From positions 248,001-312,000 of the forward strand of contig CAWVRF010001058.1 of NCBI GenBank assembly GCA_963932465.1: 64,000 bases of DNA, in the 5' to 3' direction. The notes under the pieces were generated by a model that was not told where the DNA came from, did no database searches, and saw only the letters and a program-made list of their open reading frames with translations. Within the stretch, counting starts at the first letter, position 1. Each line of letters opens with the position of its first letter. The position numbers and the translations under genes were made by a program. Source of the DNA: Maratus speciosus. Its lineage: Eukaryota; Arthropoda; Arachnida; Araneae; Salticidae. This document shows positions 60,651-64,000 of the stretch, in pieces.

Positions 60651-63600
60651 GAAAGAGTTACCGCATATAAAACACGCAATATTTATGATTTGAATTCCGG
60701 TGCAGGGCTCAAAATTAATTAATTAATAAATAATAAAGCGAAACCGAATATATTGTTTCAACAATCAAAGCATTGTTAGAAAATTCAACAGAAAGAGTTA
60801 CCGCATATAAAACACGCAATATTTATTAATTGAATTCCGGTGCAGGGCTGAAAATTAATTTCTTAATAAATAATAAAGCGAAACCGAATATATTGTTTCA
60901 ACAATCAAAGCATTGTTAGAAAATTCATCAGAAAGAGTTACCGCATATAAAACACGCAATATTTATGAATTGAATTCCGGTGCAGGGCTGAAAATTAATT
61001 TCTTAATAAATAATAAAGCGAAACCGAATATATTGTTTCAACAATCAAAGCATTGTTAGAAAATTCAACAGAATGAGTTACCGCATATAAAACACGCAAT
61101 ATTTATTTATTGATTTCCGGTGCAGGGCTCAAAATTAATTTCTTAATAAATAATAAAGCGAAACCGAATATATTGTTTCAACAATCAAAGCATTGTTAGA
61201 AAATTCATCAGAAAGAGTTACCGCATATAAAACACGCAATATTTATGAATTGAATTCCGCTGCAGGGCTCAAAATTAATTTATTAATAAATAATAAAGCG
61301 AAACCGAATATATTGTTTCAACAATCAAAGCATTGTTAGAAAATTCAACAGAAAGAGTTACCGCATATAAAACACGCAATATTTATTAATTGAATTCCGG
61401 TGCAGGGCTGAAAATTAATTTCTTAATAAATAATAAAGCGAAACCGAATATATTGTTTCAACAATCAAAGCATTGTTAGAAAATTCATCAGAAAGAGTTA
61501 CCTCATATAAAACACGCAATATTTATGAATTGAATTCCGGTGCAGGGCTGAAAATTAATTTCTTAATAAATAATAAAGCGAAACCGAATATATTGTTTCA
61601 ACAATAAAGAATTGTTAGAATATTCATCAGAAAGAGTTACCGCATATAAAACACGCAATATTTATGAATTGAATTCCGGTGCAGGGCTCAAAATTAATTT
61701 CTTAATAAATAATAAAGCGAAACCGAATATATTGTTTCAACAATCAAAGCATTGTTAGAAAATTCATCAGAAAGAGTTACCGCATATAAAACACGCAATA
61801 TTTATGAATTGAATTCCGGTGCAGGGCTGAAAATTAATTTCTTAATAAATAATAAAGCGAAACCGAATATATTGTTTCAACAATCAAAGCATTGTTAGAA
61901 AATTCAACAGAATAAGTTACCGCATATAAAACATGCAATATTTATTTATTGATTTCCGGTGCACCGCTGAAAATTAATTTCTTAATAAATAATAAAGTGA
62001 AACCGAATATATTGTTTCAACAATCAAAGCATTGTTAGAAAATTCATCAGAAAGAGTTACCGCATATAAAACACGCAATATTTATGAATTGAATCCCGGT
62101 GCAGGGCTCAAAATTAATTTCTTAGTAAATAATAAAGCGAAACCGAATATATTGTTTAAACAATGAAAGCATTGTTAGAAAATTCATCAGAAAGAGTTAC
62201 CGCATATAAAACACGCAATATTTATGAATTGAATTCCGGTGCAGGGCTCAAAATTAATTAATTAATAAATAATAAAGCGAAACTGAATATATTGTTTCAA
62301 CAATCAAAGCATTGTTAGAAAATTCAACAGAAAGAGTTACCGCATATAAAACACGCAATATTTATTAATTGAATTCCGGTGCAGGGCTGAAAATTAATTT
62401 CTTAATAAATAATAAAGCGAAACCGAATATATTGTTTCAACAATCAAAGCATTGTTAGAAAATTCATCAGAAAGAGTTACCGCATATAAAACACGCAATA
62501 TTTATGAATTGAATTCCGGTGCAGGGCTGAAAATTAATTTCTTAATAAATAATAAAGCGAAACCGAATATATTGTTTCAACAATCAAAGCATTGTTAGAA
62601 AATACAACAGAATGAGTTACCGCATATAAAACACGCAATATTTATTTATTGATTTCCGGTGCACCGCTGAAAATTAATTTCTTAATAAATAATAAAGCGA
62701 AACCGAATATATTGTTTCAACAATCAAAGCATTGTTAGAAAATTCATCAGAAAGAGTTACCTCATATAAAACACGCAATATTTATGAATTGATTTCCGGT
62801 GCAGGGCTGAAAATTAATTTCTTAATAAATAATAAAGCTAAACCGAATATATTGTTTCAACAATAAAGAATTGTTAGAATATTCATCAGAAAGAGTTACC
62901 GCTTATAAAACACGCAATATTTATGAATTGAATTCCGGTGCAGGGCTGAAAATTAATTTCTTAATAAATAATAAACCGAAACCGAATATATTGTTTCTAC
63001 AGTTAAAGCATTGTTAGAAAATTCATCAGAAAGAGTTACCGCATATAAAACACGCAATATTTATGAATTGAATTCCGGTGCAGGGCTGAAAATTAATTTC
63101 TTAATAAATAATAAAGCGAAACCGAATATATTGTTTCAACAATCAAAGCATTGTTAGAAAATTCATCAGAAAGAGTTACCGCATATAAAACACCTAATAT
63201 TTATAAATTGAATTCCGGTGCAGGGCTGAAAATTAATTTCTTAATAAATAATAAAGCGAAACCGAATATATTGTTTCAACAATCAAAGCATTGTTAGAAA
63301 ATTCATCAGAAAGAGTTACCGCATATAAAACACGCAATATTTATGAATTGAATTCCGGTGCAGGGCTGAAAATTAATTTCTTAATAAATAATAAAGCGAA
63401 ACCGAATATATTGTTTCAACAATCAAAGCATTGTTAGAAAATACAACAGAATGAGTTACCGCATATAAAACACGCAATATTTATTTATTGATTTCCGGTG
63501 CACCGCTGAAAATTAATTTCTTAATAAATAATAAAGCGAAACCGAATATATTGTTTCAACAATAAAGAATTGTTAGAATATTCATCAGAAAGAGTTACCG

Positions 63601-64000
63601 CATATAAAACACGCAATATTTATGAATTGAATTCCGGTGCAGGGCTCAAAATTAATTTCTTAATAAATAATAAAGCGAAACCGAATATATTGTTTCAACA
63701 ATCAAAGCATTGTTAGAAGATTCATCAGAAAGAGTTACCGCATATAAAACACGCAATATTTATGAATTGAATTCCGGTGCATGGCTGAAAATTAATTTCT
63801 TAATAAATAATAAAGCGAAACCGAATATATTGTTTCAACAATCAAAGCATTGTTAGAAAATTCATCAGAAAGAGTTACCGCATATAAAACACGCAATATT
63901 TATGAATTGAATTCCGGTGCAGGGCTGAAAATTAATTTCTTAATAAATAATAAAGCGAAACCGAATATATTGTTTCAACAATCAAAGCATTGTTAGAAAA

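Larger units (their letters stand above)
51613..64000. repeat. 140-bp satellite array, right block
   Basis: This is the same monomer in the same orientation as the left block, about 88 copies, running off the window end. It starts inside a monomer at TACCGCATAT, exactly where the left block stops, so the two blocks are one array split by the insert. Its first 2 kb match the variant order seen after 16196 and 23287 in the left block (GTCTG, then CATATGAAAC, then the 10-bp-deleted monomer, then GAACATTC). From about 56200 onward it switches to the monomer classes seen at the far left of the window (ACCTCAT, CAATAAAGAATTG, GCACCGCTG). Confidence 0.98.

Overview
The window is eukaryotic repeat DNA, most likely from an AT-rich animal genome and possibly an arthropod. 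The organism call is weak. It rests on a TIR-transposon-rich, splice-signal-containing insert and one protein scrap of a kind I associate with arthropod transposon-related proteins. I see no intact protein-coding gene, tRNA, rRNA, CRISPR array or prokaryotic gene.

Layout: (1) Positions 1-31497 are an unbroken tandem array of a 140-bp satellite, about 225 monomers. (2) Positions 31498-51612 are a 20,115-bp insert. (3) Positions 51613-64000 are the same satellite again, about 88 monomers, in the same orientation. The insert splits one monomer exactly: a 19-bp terminal inverted repeat (17/19 identical) lies inside a TA duplication, and removing the insert plus one TA restores a 140-bp monomer. 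The insert is therefore best read as one very large, non-autonomous DNA transposon with TA target sites that jumped into the array.

The satellite is organised hierarchically. Variant monomers recur in fixed order, giving a 7,396-bp period at 1-12258 (53 monomers, no mismatch noticed by eye over about 4.86 kb). A separate tandem duplication of about 7.1-7.2 kb covers about 13410-27780, and a 1.81-kb tandem duplication covers about 57170-60650. Two vocabularies of monomer variants form zones: one at the outer parts of the window, one in the middle around the insert. The monomer order on the right of the insert continues the order on its left.

Inside the insert, from left to right, are: a left end with GAGT/CTCA-rich subterminal DNA; a CpG-rich patch with a YY1-like CAAGATGGCG around an ATG; and three exon-like segments on the plus strand (31736-31814, 42120-42286, 48851-about 49095) with consensus splice sites, a phase-0 reading and a poly(A) signal. 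Each exon carries a frame break, so this is a relic gene or one with sequence errors. The long 'introns' are filled with nested repeats: TA-flanked MITEs, a foldback element with arms of about 700 bp (42451-45821) interrupted by a hAT-like element with an 8-bp duplication and by a CAGGG-ended element, a second hAT copy interrupted by a pogo/Tigger-like MITE, a degenerate minisatellite of about 30 bp (38861-40400), and a frame-broken C-terminal protein scrap (34968-35208). The right end carries five 60-67-bp subterminal repeats. The nesting gives relative ages, with the giant element's own jump into the satellite looking recent because its termini and target duplication are clean.
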